Below are positions 27,774 to 36,711 of a stretch of 64,000 nucleotides of DNA, in pieces. Where the stretch lies: IMG/VR virus record IMGVR_UViG_3300025674_000016, positions 91,703-155,702 of that record; one strand, 5' to 3'. Below the pieces are notes generated by a model that did not search any database, had not been told where the DNA came from, and was given only the letters and a program-made list of their open reading frames with translations. The stretch's first letter is position 1. Each line of letters begins with the position of its first letter. The stretch is from a virus. The translations under genes and the position numbers were made by a program.

Positions 27774-27962
27774 ATGAAACCAGGTAATTTGGTAAAGCCT
27801 AAACACAAATACTCCTACAACGAAGCGGGGATTGGGGTATTGCTTGAAATAGAAAAAGGCTTTTATAGACATAATGATTATTTCCAAGATCGTTTGACAA
27901 TATATTGGCTCCACGGGGAGGTAACTAGAGAACCTGATTCTTATGTGGAGGTGATAAAATGA
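27774..27962 (+). CDS. Small SH3-like protein
   Basis: 62 residues: PGNLVKPKHKYSYNEAGIGV, LTIYWLHG, YVEVIK. The pattern G-x-L-V ... G-I/V-G/V-V ... V/I-Y-W matches the array at 55.9-57.0 kb, so it is a distant member of the same family. Ends in an ATGA overlap. Confidence 0.6.
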   Translation: MKPGNLVKPKHKYSYNEAGIGVLLEIEKGFYRHNDYFQDRLTIYWLHGEVTREPDSYVEVIK

Positions 27963-28192
27963 ATTGTGAAGATTGTGAAAAAGAAGTAAGGGCGGCAACT
28001 GCTCCTATGTGGGTGACAATTGAACACCAAGCATTACAACTACGACAGATCTCTCAACTATGCTGGGAGATCGTAAATGAGTTGCAAGAAGCAGACAACC
28101 TCCTAGTTGGTGAATACCCAGACGAGTTTTCAAAAGTCTTTGATATTGCAGGTGAAATCGAGGATTGGTTAGTGAGGACAAAGAAAAAATAA
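27959..28192 (+). CDS. Small helical protein with N-terminal CxxC
   Basis: 77 residues, CEDCEK at the start, the rest mostly helical and acidic. Last gene of the accessory operon; the AACTATTTAT motif overlaps its stop codon. Function unknown. Confidence 0.58.
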   Translation: MNCEDCEKEVRAATAPMWVTIEHQALQLRQISQLCWEIVNELQEADNLLVGEYPDEFSKVFDIAGEIEDWLVRTKKK

Positions 28193-28200
28193 CTATTTAT
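28191..28200 (+). promoter_or_regulatory. Candidate late-promoter motif AACTATTTAT
   Basis: Recurring decamer 23 bases before the start codon of the 28224 gene, with GGAGGG between. It starts within the stop codon of the preceding gene. Confidence 0.45.
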
Positions 28201-28223
28201 ATTCACCACAGGAGGGTAAGAAG

Positions 28224-28520
28224 TTGAAGATAATAAAGTCAAAACTAATACAAATAATTAAAGAAGAGCTTGATAAAGAGGCGGTGAGGTCAGAAAAGGA
28301 GGCGGCTGTCGATTCCTTGCTGGGCAGTAGGCCACTTACCATTCCTCAACTAGAGCTTCTTTTTCCAAATTCTGAAGCTGAAGATATAAAAAATATAGAA
28401 ACAGAACTTAAAAAGTTTGAAGAATTTGACCGCGAAGGGTACAGAGAAGCCTTGCTTGACCTTCTTTATCAACAGAAACCTATTGACCCCGAAGGAAACC
28501 CCTTGGAATTCTCCTCTTGA
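28224..28520 (+). CDS. Small protein with capsid-targeting-like N-terminus
   Basis: 98 residues, TTG start behind GGAGGG. The N-terminus MKIIKSKLIQIIKEELDK resembles the short amphipathic tags at the start of internal head proteins in T4-type and KVP40-type phages; the remainder is acidic and helical. The upstream AACTATTTAT motif suggests late expression, in line with a capsid-internal role. The early promoter of the next gene lies inside its 3' end. Confidence 0.6.
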   Translation: MKIIKSKLIQIIKEELDKEAVRSEKEAAVDSLLGSRPLTIPQLELLFPNSEAEDIKNIETELKKFEEFDREGYREALLDLLYQQKPIDPEGNPLEFSS

Positions 28521-28545
28521 CATCCCACCCCTAATCGTCTATAAT
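28517..28545 (+). promoter_or_regulatory. Sigma70 consensus promoter
   Basis: TTGACA at 28517-28522, exactly 17 bases, TATAAT at 28540-28545: full consensus at both boxes. It starts the unit of the 5'-exonuclease, HNH, helicase and reductase genes. Confidence 0.92.
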
Positions 28546-28576
28546 CCTCCTTACCTCAAGCAACTAAGGAGGAGCA

Positions 28577-29530
28577 ATGAGTAGAATTTTAATTGTAGAC
28601 GCACAAAACATGCTTGTAAGAAATTGGGTCGTTGACCCTAGCCTAGCCCTTAATGGGGCTCCGATTGGAGGACTAAAGGGTTTTCTCAAGAGTTTGCAAA
28701 AAGTCTCCAGAGAGACCAATCCAGATAAGATCGTTATTTGCTGGGATGGAGAGGGAGGGTCAAAAAGGAGAAAAACGCAAAACAAAAATTACAAGAAAGG
28801 TCGAAAACCAATAAGATTGAATAGATCTTCTAATAATTTAAATCAAGCAGAGATAGACCAGAACAGAATCTGGCAGCAGTTGCGGCTTGTTGAGTACCTT
28901 AATGAGATGCCAGTATATCAACTTATGCTAAAGCATGTTGAGGCTGACGACTTGATTGCCTTTACAACACAATTTCAAGACTTTAAAGATGATCAAAAAG
29001 TTATTGTGTCCTCGGACAAAGACTTCTTTCAACTTTGCAACAAAAACACCATCTTGATAAGACCAATTCAAAAGGTCATCTTAAATGAAAGCAAGATAGT
29101 TGAGGAATACAACATCCACCCAAACAACTTTGCTCTTGCTCGTGCTATTTGCGGCGACAAATCAGATAACATTGAGGGCATCCAGGGTGCGGGCTTGCCA
29201 ACGGTTGCAAAGCGTTTTCCTTTTTTGAAAGAAGAGAAGTCTTATACCGTGTCTGATATCGTGAATCACTGCGAAGAACAAGAAAAAAAGCTTGTTGTCC
29301 ATGAAAGAATCCTCAAGGGCAAGGATAAAGTGCTTGACAACTATAAGCTTATGCAACTATACTCTCCAACAATGTCGCCACAGGGCGCAGGACTTCTCAG
29401 AGAAGAGTTAAGAAATAAAAAGTTAATTTTCAACAAAACCAAACTCACAACAATGATGTTTAAGGATGGAATCGGTGAATACAACTGGACAGATCTCTGG
29501 AATTGCTACAACAACATCGTCTGGGGCTGA
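28577..29530 (+). CDS. 5'-3' exonuclease / RNase H (FEN family)
   Basis: 317 residues with flap-endonuclease motifs in order: ILIVDAQNMLVRNW, VICWDGEGGSKRR, VEADDLIA, VSSDKDFFQL and GDKSDNIEGIQGAG (helix-hairpin-helix). These hold the acidic metal ligands. T4 RNase H of the same family removes RNA primers and trims flaps; here it would also supply the 5'-nuclease activity absent from the separate PolA-type polymerase. GGAGGAG ribosome-binding site. Confidence 0.88.
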   Translation: MSRILIVDAQNMLVRNWVVDPSLALNGAPIGGLKGFLKSLQKVSRETNPDKIVICWDGEGGSKRRKTQNKNYKKGRKPIRLNRSSNNLNQAEIDQNRIWQQLRLVEYLNEMPVYQLMLKHVEADDLIAFTTQFQDFKDDQKVIVSSDKDFFQLCNKNTILIRPIQKVILNESKIVEEYNIHPNNFALARAICGDKSDNIEGIQGAGLPTVAKRFPFLKEEKSYTVSDIVNHCEEQEKKLVVHERILKGKDKVLDNYKLMQLYSPTMSPQGAGLLREELRNKKLIFNKTKLTTMMFKDGIGEYNWTDLWNCYNNIVWG

Positions 29531-29531
29531 A

Positions 29532-30239
29532 GTGGAATTGAAAACCTGCTCAAATTGCAAAACAGAAAAGCCCCTAACAGAATTTTCTAAAGATAGAAGC
29601 AAAAAAGACGGCACCAGAAATTATTGCAAGTGCTGCGCAAAAGCCAGAAACAAAGCTTACTACGAGGCCAACCGAGAAAAGGAAAAGGCCAGAAAAAAAG
29701 CTTGGCGCGAGGCCAATCCAGAAAAGATAAAAGCTTGGCGCGAGGCCAACCGAGAAAAGATAAGAGCCAGAGAAAAAGCTTGGCAGGAGGCCAACCGAGA
29801 AAAGGAAAAGGCCAGAAAAAAAGCTTACTACGAGGCCAACCGAGAAAAGGTAAAGGACAGAGTAAAAGCTTACCGCGAGGCCAACCGAGAAAAGGTAAAG
29901 GCATATGGAAAAGCTTACCGCGAGGCCAACCGAGAAAAGCTTAAAGCCAAGCTCAAAGCTCTGCGCAAGACACCTCGTGGCAAATTTTTTAGAGTCAGGG
30001 ACTCCGCAAAGCAGAGGGGAATAGAGTTTCTATTGACAGAGGGGCAGGCCGCTGAAATGATAAAAAAGCCCTGCACATATTGTGGAAAGCCGGGACTATC
30101 AGGGATTGATAGGATCGACTCCAATGGTGTCTATACTATAGAAAACTGCGAGCCATGCTGTTATTCTTGCAACACTCGAAAGGGAACTAAATCAAAAGAA
30201 GTTTTCTTGCAAGAAATAAAGGAAGGAAAATGGAATTGA
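29532..30239 (+). CDS. HNH endonuclease with expanded charged repeat linker
   Basis: 235 residues from GTG 29532, chosen because the sister gene begins with the same MELKTC. N-terminal zinc motif (CSNC ... CKCC), then seven copies of an approximately 11-15 residue helical unit with core (Y/W)xEANREK, then a C-terminal HNH/zinc domain CTYCGKPGLSGIDRID ... CCYSCNTRKG. Free-standing HNH genes of this type act as homing-like nucleases. It sits directly after the exonuclease gene and overlaps its sister by 10 bases. Confidence 0.85.
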   Translation: MELKTCSNCKTEKPLTEFSKDRSKKDGTRNYCKCCAKARNKAYYEANREKEKARKKAWREANPEKIKAWREANREKIRAREKAWQEANREKEKARKKAYYEANREKVKDRVKAYREANREKVKAYGKAYREANREKLKAKLKALRKTPRGKFFRVRDSAKQRGIEFLLTEGQAAEMIKKPCTYCGKPGLSGIDRIDSNGVYTIENCEPCCYSCNTRKGTKSKEVFLQEIKEGKWN

Positions 30240-30901
30240 AAACTTGTAGGAAGTGTAAAACAGAAAAACCCCTAGCAGAGTTTCATAAAGATAGGGGCAA
30301 AAAAGATGGCATCAGAAATTATTGCAAGTGCTGCGCAAAATCCTATAAAAAAGCTTACCGCGAGGCCAACATAGAAAAGGAAAAGGCTTGGGGTAGGGTT
30401 TACCGCAAAACACCTCGCGCCAGGCTTCTTAAAATGAGGGAGAACGCAAAGAAAAGAGGAATAGAGTTTCTTTTAACAGACGATCAGGCTTTTGAAGCAA
30501 TGAAGAAACCTTGCACATACTGTGGAAAGCCGGGACTATCAGGGATTGATAGAAAAGACAGTACCCGCGATTATACTCTTGACAACTCAGTTCCATGCTG
30601 TTATTCTTGCAACACTCGAAAGGGCGCAACGAAATCCCCAGAAGCTTATATCTTAGAACTAAAGCAGGAGAAAGGCATGATTGAAAGTTTTCCTTTTATC
30701 GATGAACAAACCAAAGAAAGCTTGGAGAAATGGCTCAACAAACAAAAAGCAGAAGAGCTTTCACAAGCTTATAAGTACGAGTCCTGCGGCAACTTGGACA
30801 TGGCACAGCGTTGCAGGTATAAAGCTTCCACCTTTGAGAACATTTTAATTCACATCAAATATCACATGGAAAAACAAGTAGATACAGCACAGAGCAACTA
30901 G
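30230..30901 (+). CDS. HNH endonuclease, sister of the upstream gene
   Basis: 223 residues. The same N-terminal zinc motif (CRKC ... CKCC) and HNH domain (CTYCGKPGLSGIDRKD, CCYSCNTRKG), but only one EAN-type linker unit. An extra C-terminal helical region (about 150-223) is not present in the first copy. The near-identical DNA at both ends shows recent duplication. Confidence 0.85.
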   Translation: MELKTCRKCKTEKPLAEFHKDRGKKDGIRNYCKCCAKSYKKAYREANIEKEKAWGRVYRKTPRARLLKMRENAKKRGIEFLLTDDQAFEAMKKPCTYCGKPGLSGIDRKDSTRDYTLDNSVPCCYSCNTRKGATKSPEAYILELKQEKGMIESFPFIDEQTKESLEKWLNKQKAEELSQAYKYESCGNLDMAQRCRYKASTFENILIHIKYHMEKQVDTAQSN

Positions 30902-30904
30902 ACA

Positions 30905-31009
30905 ATGGAAATTTTTGAAATTTTTGGAAACTGTTGTCTTCTTTCACTCATAGTTAGTGGCACGATTATATTCATTGCCTCTAACCTAAACTACGGAGGC
31001 GAACAATGA
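30905..31009 (+). CDS. Single-pass membrane miniprotein
   Basis: 34 residues: MEIFEIFGNCCLLSLI, then a hydrophobic stretch with IVSGTIIFIAS and a polar end. Its stop overlaps the helicase start (ATGA), and the helicase ribosome-binding site GGAGG lies in its last codons. No clear ribosome-binding site of its own, so it may be chance. Confidence 0.35.
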   Translation: MEIFEIFGNCCLLSLIVSGTIIFIASNLNYGGEQ

Positions 31010-32451
31010 GTATCGCATCGTATTCCATTAACTACAACGGAACATCACAACCCGTGAATACTTTAAGTTTTTCAAAACAAGAGGACTTTTCTCGCTTTGG
31101 CAAGTCCTTTCAAGAGAGTCTTTGTCGCTTGATCCTGCTTGATCGTCCCTTTGCGGACCAGATTGGCGAGGTCTTAGATGTAAACTTTTTTGAACTTAAA
31201 TACCTGCAAGTGTTCTGCAAAAAGATCTACGACTACAAGAATAAATACAAGACTCATCCCACCCCTGAGATCATGACTTCTATTTTGAGATCTGAACTGG
31301 GCTCTGATGATTCTGATCCCCTTGCTGGTCAAGTTAGAAACTATTTTGCAAGAATCTTGGCAAAGTCGGGACAAGATGCCTCCGATTACATAAAAGAAAC
31401 AAGCTTGGACTTTTGCAAAAAGCAAAAGTTTAAAGAAGCTATTATCAAAAGCGCAAAACTCCTTCAGAACAGCAGTTTTGATGAAATAAAAGGGGTGATC
31501 GACCAGGCTCTCAAGCTTGGCGCAGACAACAACTTTGGCCACGATTATATTAAAGATTTCGAAGCCAGATTTGTTCCAAAGTTTCGTTTTCCTGTTTCTA
31601 CTGGCTGGAAGCAGATGGATAATATAAGCGGTGGTGGTCTTGGCAAGGGGGAGTTGGGTGTTGTTATTGCTCCCACAGGAGCCGGTAAATCTATGGTACT
31701 GGCACATCTGGGCGCTCAAGCAATCGAAGTTGGTAAGTGTGTTGTCCACTATACTCTTGAACTTCAGGATACCGTAACAGCAAATCGTTATGATAGTTGC
31801 CTTACCGGCATCGAGATTAAGAATTTGCTGAAACACAAAGAAGAAGTTCTTGAAAAGATTAGTGGCATCGAAGGCAGGCTGATTGTAAAAGAATACCCAA
31901 CTAAGACCGCTACAACGCAAACGATTATGAACCATCTTGAAAAGCTAGTCTGTAGAGGCATTGACATTGGTATGGTTATTGTAGATTATGCCGATCTACT
32001 AAGACCAGTTCGCCAGAGGAACGAGAAGAGGACCGAACTAGAATCTATTTATGAGGAACTAAGAGCGGTGGCACAAACATATGAATGTCCCGTGTGGACC
32101 GCCTCTCAGACAAATAGATCAGGACTCAACGCCGAAGTAGTAACAATGGAGTCCATCTCAGAAGCATTTAATAAATGTTTTGTTGCAGATTTCATCTTTT
32201 CCTTATCGAGAACAGTTGAAGACAAAAACACCAACACAGGCCGAGTTTATATTGCAAAAAATAGAAATGGTCCTGATGGCTTAGTTTTCCCTATCTTTAT
32301 GGACCCATCTCGTGTTAAGATTGAGGTTCTGGAGAGCGATGAAAGCTCACAGCAGTCTGCTTATAAAAATAAAAAAGATGCTCTTGAAGACCTGAAAGAA
32401 AAGTACAAGAAATTTAGAAAGAAAGGAAAAGAAGATGACCAACCAAACTGA
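31006..32451 (+). CDS. Replicative DNA helicase, DnaB/gp41-like
   Basis: 481 residues. N-terminal helical domain (1-185), then a RecA-type ATPase: Walker A APTGAGKS at about 222-229, HYTLELQ, Walker B MVIVDYADLLRP at about 320-332, and WTASQTNRSG. Layout matches T4 gp41. It unwinds DNA ahead of the polymerase as a hexamer. Ends in a charged tail (KKFRKKGKEDDQ) and overlaps the reductase gene by 17 bases. Confidence 0.92.
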   Translation: MSIASYSINYNGTSQPVNTLSFSKQEDFSRFGKSFQESLCRLILLDRPFADQIGEVLDVNFFELKYLQVFCKKIYDYKNKYKTHPTPEIMTSILRSELGSDDSDPLAGQVRNYFARILAKSGQDASDYIKETSLDFCKKQKFKEAIIKSAKLLQNSSFDEIKGVIDQALKLGADNNFGHDYIKDFEARFVPKFRFPVSTGWKQMDNISGGGLGKGELGVVIAPTGAGKSMVLAHLGAQAIEVGKCVVHYTLELQDTVTANRYDSCLTGIEIKNLLKHKEEVLEKISGIEGRLIVKEYPTKTATTQTIMNHLEKLVCRGIDIGMVIVDYADLLRPVRQRNEKRTELESIYEELRAVAQTYECPVWTASQTNRSGLNAEVVTMESISEAFNKCFVADFIFSLSRTVEDKNTNTGRVYIAKNRNGPDGLVFPIFMDPSRVKIEVLESDESSQQSAYKNKKDALEDLKEKYKKFRKKGKEDDQPN

Positions 32452-34306
32452 CGCAAAGCAGATACTCTCAGATATTACCGTACATATGAAGTACGCCAAG
32501 TATAGGCCAGAACTCGAAAGACGAGAAACATTTAATGAGATTGTTGATCGTAACAAGGCTATGCATATCAAGAAGTTCCCCAGTCTCAAAGAAGAGATTG
32601 AGGCAACCTATCAATACGTTTACGATAAAAAAGTTCTACCTTCCATGCGCTCTATGCAATTTGGTGGTAAGCCAATTGAAGTTGCCCCTAATAGGGTTTT
32701 TAACTGCGCCTACATGCCAATTGACGATGTTCGCGCCTTTTCAGAGACAATGTTCTTGCTCCTAGGTGGCACTGGTGTGGGCTTCTCTGTTCAGAACCAC
32801 CACGTCGAAAAGCTACCAGAAATCAAGCGCCCCAATTCAAAGAGAACACGTCGTTTTCTTGTTGGGGATAGTATCGAGGGGTGGGCTGATGCTGTTAAAG
32901 CCCTTGTTCACTCCTACTTCAACGGCTCATCAAGAATAAGATTTGATTTTTCTGATGTCCGGCCAAAGGGCTCAAGGCTTGTTACCTCTGGGGGGAAAGC
33001 TCCTGGCCCTCAACCCCTCAAGGAGTGTCTTATCAAGGTTGAGGGCATCCTTGATTCAAAGGAAAATGGAGAAAAGTTGAGCCCAATTGAGGTTCACGAT
33101 ATGGTTTGCCATATTGCTGATGCTGTCTTGGCAGGTGGAATCCGCAGAGCAGCACTTATTTCTCTTTTTAGTGCTGATGACGACGAGATGCTGGGAGCTA
33201 AGTCGGGCAACTGGTGGGAAATCAACCCACAGCGCGGCAGAGCAAACAACTCTGTCGTTCTTATGCGCCACAAGGTTACAAAAGAGTTTTTTAAGAACCT
33301 TTGGGAGCGCGTTAAGGCGTCTGGAGCAGGTGAGCCTGGCTTTTATTTCACCTTCGACAAGGACTGGGGCACTAATCCTTGCTGCGAGATCGCTCTAAGG
33401 CCATTCCAGTTCTGTAACCTGACAGAAGTCAATGTCAGCAACGTCCAGAACCAAGAAGACTACGAGGCTCGCGTTCGAGCTGCCGCGTTTATTGGCACGC
33501 TTCAGGCTAGTTACACCGACTTCCACTATCTCCGCCCCGTGTGGCAGAGAAACACAGAAAAAGATTCTCTTATTGGCGTCTCAATGACCGGAATTGCATC
33601 CGGTGCTGTTCTCGGCCTAGACATGAGCGCAGGTGCGAGAGTCGTGAGAGAAGAAAATAAAAGAGTTGCTGCACTGATCGGCATCAAACCAGCAGCAAGA
33701 ACCACTTGTGTTAAGCCAGCAGGAACAACTTCATTGACTTTGGGAACAAGTTCGGGTATTCATGCTTGGCACAACGACTATTACATCAGGCGTATCAGGG
33801 TAGGCAAGAACGAGCCGATCTACTCCTACTTGAGCATCATGCACCCTGAGTTGATTGAGGACGAGTTCTTTAGGCCACACGATACAGCAGTAATCTCAGT
33901 ACCTCAGAAGGCTCCTGAAGGCGCAATCACCCGCGTAGAGAGTGCTTTAGAGATGTTAGAGCGCGTCAAGAGGGTAAGCCAAGAATGGATTAAGCCTGGT
34001 CACAGCAAGGGCCAAAACTCCCATAATGTCTCTGCTACCGTTACCCTAAAAGAGGACGAGTGGGAATCTGTTGGAGAATGGATGTGGGAAAACCGACAGC
34101 ACTATAATGGTCTTTCCGTTCTGCCTCATTCTGACCACACCTACAAGCAAGCCCCTTTTGAGGACTGCACTGAAGAAGTTTATAATGAGCTTATGAAAAG
34201 CTTGTCGAGCGTTGACTTGACCAAGGTCGTCGAACTCGACGACAACACCGATCTCAAGGGCGAGGTTGCGTGTTCTGGTGGAAGTTGCACTGTTGAGAGT
34301 TTTTGA
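32435..34306 (+). CDS. nrdJ: Class II (adenosylcobalamin) ribonucleotide reductase
   Basis: 623 residues, a compact monomeric form. PSMRSMQFGG, VFNCAYMPI with the first active-site Cys, LGGTGVGFSVQ, the NPCCEIAL motif (N-x-C-x-E radical Cys) at about 310, FCNLTEVNVSN, VKPAGTTSLTLGTSSGIH, and a C-terminal redox pair CSGGSC. No separate small subunit is needed; the enzyme would need host B12. Makes deoxynucleotides for phage DNA. Confidence 0.92.
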   Translation: MTNQTDAKQILSDITVHMKYAKYRPELERRETFNEIVDRNKAMHIKKFPSLKEEIEATYQYVYDKKVLPSMRSMQFGGKPIEVAPNRVFNCAYMPIDDVRAFSETMFLLLGGTGVGFSVQNHHVEKLPEIKRPNSKRTRRFLVGDSIEGWADAVKALVHSYFNGSSRIRFDFSDVRPKGSRLVTSGGKAPGPQPLKECLIKVEGILDSKENGEKLSPIEVHDMVCHIADAVLAGGIRRAALISLFSADDDEMLGAKSGNWWEINPQRGRANNSVVLMRHKVTKEFFKNLWERVKASGAGEPGFYFTFDKDWGTNPCCEIALRPFQFCNLTEVNVSNVQNQEDYEARVRAAAFIGTLQASYTDFHYLRPVWQRNTEKDSLIGVSMTGIASGAVLGLDMSAGARVVREENKRVAALIGIKPAARTTCVKPAGTTSLTLGTSSGIHAWHNDYYIRRIRVGKNEPIYSYLSIMHPELIEDEFFRPHDTAVISVPQKAPEGAITRVESALEMLERVKRVSQEWIKPGHSKGQNSHNVSATVTLKEDEWESVGEWMWENRQHYNGLSVLPHSDHTYKQAPFEDCTEEVYNELMKSLSSVDLTKVVELDDNTDLKGEVACSGGSCTVESF

Positions 34307-34315
34307 TCTTTCCCC

Positions 34316-34344
34316 TTGACACCCCGCCCCACCCGTGCTATTGT
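34316..34344 (+). promoter_or_regulatory. Sigma70-type promoter
   Basis: TTGACA at 34316-34321, a 17-base C-rich spacer, TATTGT at 34339-34344; 35 bases before the small gene at 34380, which has a GGAGG site. Confidence 0.8.
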
Positions 34345-34379
34345 TGCCTCCTAACTTGCTGACTAAGGAGGCAACAAAC

Positions 34380-34613
34380 ATGAAACTAATTTTTGAAGGC
34401 AGAAATGACAACCAAACTGGTTCTGGCTGGAAATACCCACTGGAAACAGATCCAGTGGAGTTCGAAACTCTACAAGAGTTTGTTGAGTGGGCACATAAAG
34501 TAGAACTGGGCAGATTTGAGTTCATCCCGCCGAACACAGGATGGCGCGATAGATTAGCCACTACCAATCATACACCCTACTGGATGGTCTATACCCAAAA
34601 CGGTTACGACTGA
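34380..34613 (+). CDS. Small phage protein, unknown
   Basis: 77 residues from ATG 34380 behind AAGGAGG; the upstream open frame overlaps the promoter and is not used. Aromatic-rich (SGWKYPL, FVEWAHKV, YWMVYTQNGYD). It stands alone between two promoters, suggesting early monocistronic expression. No family recognised. Confidence 0.65.
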   Translation: MKLIFEGRNDNQTGSGWKYPLETDPVEFETLQEFVEWAHKVELGRFEFIPPNTGWRDRLATTNHTPYWMVYTQNGYD

Positions 34614-34619
34614 AAAGCC

Positions 34620-34648
34620 TTGACATCGCACTTAACCTGTGGTAATCT
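34620..34648 (+). promoter_or_regulatory. Sigma70-type promoter
   Basis: TTGACA at 34620-34625, 17-base spacer, TAATCT at 34643-34648. It precedes the GroES-like gene by 45 bases. Confidence 0.75.
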
Positions 34649-34693
34649 TCTCTCTCAAGTGGTTGATTGCCACCCCAACTAATAGGAGAAAAA

Positions 34694-34969
34694 ATGTTTC
34701 GACCTGTCAATGGATACGTTTGGGTTGAACGACCCATTCAAGAAAAAGAAGAGATGTTGGTTTATGTCCCCTCGGACTATTCACCAAAGGGCGAGCAGTA
34801 CATCAAACTAGAAGTCTTAAGCCTGCGAGAAGACAACCCACTTAATATTAAGTGCGGAGACTTCATAATTACACGAGAGGCTGTCATTGAGGACGTGCAG
34901 TTAGGCGATAGAATCTATAGTCTTGTAAGCAAAAACCATATCTTTGGAGTGCTAAATGAGGAGAATTGA
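34694..34969 (+). CDS. GroES/gp31-like co-chaperonin candidate
   Basis: 91 residues (GroES 97). It begins FRPVNGYVWVERP like the RPL.D.VLV.R start of GroES, has a glycine-poor loop in the mobile-loop position, then IKCGDFIITREA and a final YSLVSKNHIFGVLNEE like the ..IVKEEDILAV end of GroES. The phage also encodes GroEL (49582), and T4 uses gp31 to fold its capsid protein, so the role fits. Sequence similarity is low; the call is structural reasoning. Start ATG behind AGGAGA. Confidence 0.55.
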   Translation: MFRPVNGYVWVERPIQEKEEMLVYVPSDYSPKGEQYIKLEVLSLREDNPLNIKCGDFIITREAVIEDVQLGDRIYSLVSKNHIFGVLNEEN

Positions 34970-35684
34970 GTTATACGACGATGGCATCGGCCACGTTGAG
35001 TTGGTCGAATCTATGGGGTCGGATCTTACTGTTGTGAACAGCGCACGAGTAAGCTTTGGTGTTCACAAGGATAAGTTGGATGAGAGAGATAGAAAACTTA
35101 TTAAGTATCTTGTCGAGCACCGACACACCTCAACACTTGAGCACTGCGTGATGACCTTTCGCTTTAAAGTTCCGCTTTATGTGAGGAGCCAACATCACAG
35201 GCATCGCACCTGGAGTTACAACGAGATCTCAAGGAGATACACAGACTCAAATATAGAGTTTTATGAGCCGACAGCGTTCAGGACACAACACAAGAGCAAC
35301 CGCCAAGCCAGCAATGAAAACGAGTTGATCAACCCTCACGTCAATTTTCAGTGGGACGAGTCAACTGGAGGCTACAGTGCAGTTCAGGCAATGAAAGAGA
35401 TGCATGAAGGCGCATTGTATTTGTACGAAAGTATGATCGAAGCAGGCGTTTGCAGGGAGCAGGCACGCGGTGTGTTGCCTCAAAACATGTATACTGAGTA
35501 TTATGGAACAGTAAACTTGAATAATCTTTTAAAGTTTATTGATCTCCGCACACATGAAGGCGCGCAATGGGAAATCCAAAGGGTTGCTGAAGCCTGCCTA
35601 GAGCTTGCTCACGAGACTTGGCCCGTTGCTGTTGGAGCGTGGCTTGAGTGCCACGGTTTCCAAGAGATAAAGAAGCTAACTTAA
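34956..35684 (+). CDS. thyX: FAD-dependent thymidylate synthase ThyX
   Basis: 242 residues. The ThyX signature RHR-x-x-S-x-N-E-x-S-x-R-Y is present as RHRTWSYNEISRRY at 82-95; also RHTSTLEHCVMTF upstream and REQARGVLPQNMYTE downstream. Makes dTMP from dUMP using FAD and methylene-THF; the dUTPase at 43720 can supply dUMP. Overlaps the previous gene by 14 bases. Confidence 0.93.
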   Translation: MRRIELYDDGIGHVELVESMGSDLTVVNSARVSFGVHKDKLDERDRKLIKYLVEHRHTSTLEHCVMTFRFKVPLYVRSQHHRHRTWSYNEISRRYTDSNIEFYEPTAFRTQHKSNRQASNENELINPHVNFQWDESTGGYSAVQAMKEMHEGALYLYESMIEAGVCREQARGVLPQNMYTEYYGTVNLNNLLKFIDLRTHEGAQWEIQRVAEACLELAHETWPVAVGAWLECHGFQEIKKLT

Positions 35685-35694
35685 GGAGGAATAA

Positions 35695-36711
35695 GTGAAA
35701 GAAGCATTGACCTATAACGACGTGCTATTGGTGCCACAATATTCAAATATTAGAAGCAGGTCCGAAGTCTCACTCAGAAACAATTTGGGCTTTCTATGGC
35801 TTGATCTACCCATTATCTCGGCTCCAATGGATACCGTGACTGAGGAGAACATGGCCTATGCTATCGCAGAAGAAGGTGGTTTGGGGATCATTCACAGATA
35901 TAATTCTATTTGTGAGCAAGTATCCATCGCTAGAAACGTGCTTAAAACATCTGATGGCCAAGTTGGAGCCGCCGTTGGCGTGACCGGCGATTACCTTCAG
36001 CGTGCCATTGAACTTGTCGATGAAGGAGTCAAAGTTATTTGCGTGGACGTGGCTCATGGGCATCACATTTCAGCAAAGGAAGCTATTATCGCCCTGAGAA
36101 AGGCTGTTGGCCACGATGTTCACATCATGGCGGGGAATGTAGCTACTAAGGCTGGCTTTGATTACTTGGCAGAAGCTGGTGCAGACAGCATCAGGGTCGG
36201 TATCGGCGGAGGTTCGATCTGCTCGACTAGAATTAAAACTGGTCATGGTCTGCCCAATATTTATTCTATTACGGAGTGCGCTAGTTCTGAGTGGGCTGGC
36301 GATGTCAACATCATTGCTGATGGCGGCATCAGGACATCGGGCGATATCGTTAAGGCTCTTGCAGCAGGTGCCGACTTTGTTATGTTAGGTTCCATCCTGG
36401 CCGGAACAAGTCAGGCTCCTGGGGAGATCCTGAATATCAAAGATGGAAAATTTAAATCATACAGGGGCATGGCCTCGAAAGACGCCCAGATGGATTGGCG
36501 CGGTAGGGCTTCTTCTCTTGAGGGAGTCGCAACAACAATTAAATATAAAGGAGATGTGCTCCCAATTCTCAATGATCTGCGAGGGGGCATTGCATCCGGC
36601 CTATCTTACTCAGGAGCTAGGACAATCGCTGAATTGCAAAACCGAGCAAAGTTTGTGCGGCAAACACAAAGCGGCCAGATGGAGAGCGATACGCATATTC
36701 TCTACACATGA
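35695..36711 (+). CDS. IMP dehydrogenase / GMP reductase family enzyme
   Basis: 338 residues, GTG start behind GGAGG. TIM-barrel motifs: LTYNDVLLVPQYS, ISAPMDTVTE, GGLGIIHR, the catalytic loop GIGGGSICSTRIKTG with Cys, IADGGIRTSGDIVKALAAGAD, YRGMAS and a late GGIASGLSYSGA. The CBS domain pair of cellular IMPDH is missing. Substrate direction (IMP to XMP or GMP to IMP) cannot be decided by eye. It would shift the guanine nucleotide pool. Confidence 0.88.
   Translation: MKEALTYNDVLLVPQYSNIRSRSEVSLRNNLGFLWLDLPIISAPMDTVTEENMAYAIAEEGGLGIIHRYNSICEQVSIARNVLKTSDGQVGAAVGVTGDYLQRAIELVDEGVKVICVDVAHGHHISAKEAIIALRKAVGHDVHIMAGNVATKAGFDYLAEAGADSIRVGIGGGSICSTRIKTGHGLPNIYSITECASSEWAGDVNIIADGGIRTSGDIVKALAAGADFVMLGSILAGTSQAPGEILNIKDGKFKSYRGMASKDAQMDWRGRASSLEGVATTIKYKGDVLPILNDLRGGIASGLSYSGARTIAELQNRAKFVRQTQSGQMESDTHILYT

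Noticed and set aside
29587-29904. Minus-strand open frame opposite the HNH linker repeats
   Set aside because: It arises from the repetitive codons of the plus-strand gene and is Trp/Pro/Leu repeat-like; no ribosome-binding site or neighbour on that strand.
31174-31935. 253-codon minus-strand frame opposite the helicase
   Set aside because: The helicase motifs on the plus strand are complete, and the minus frame shows no start signal or family.
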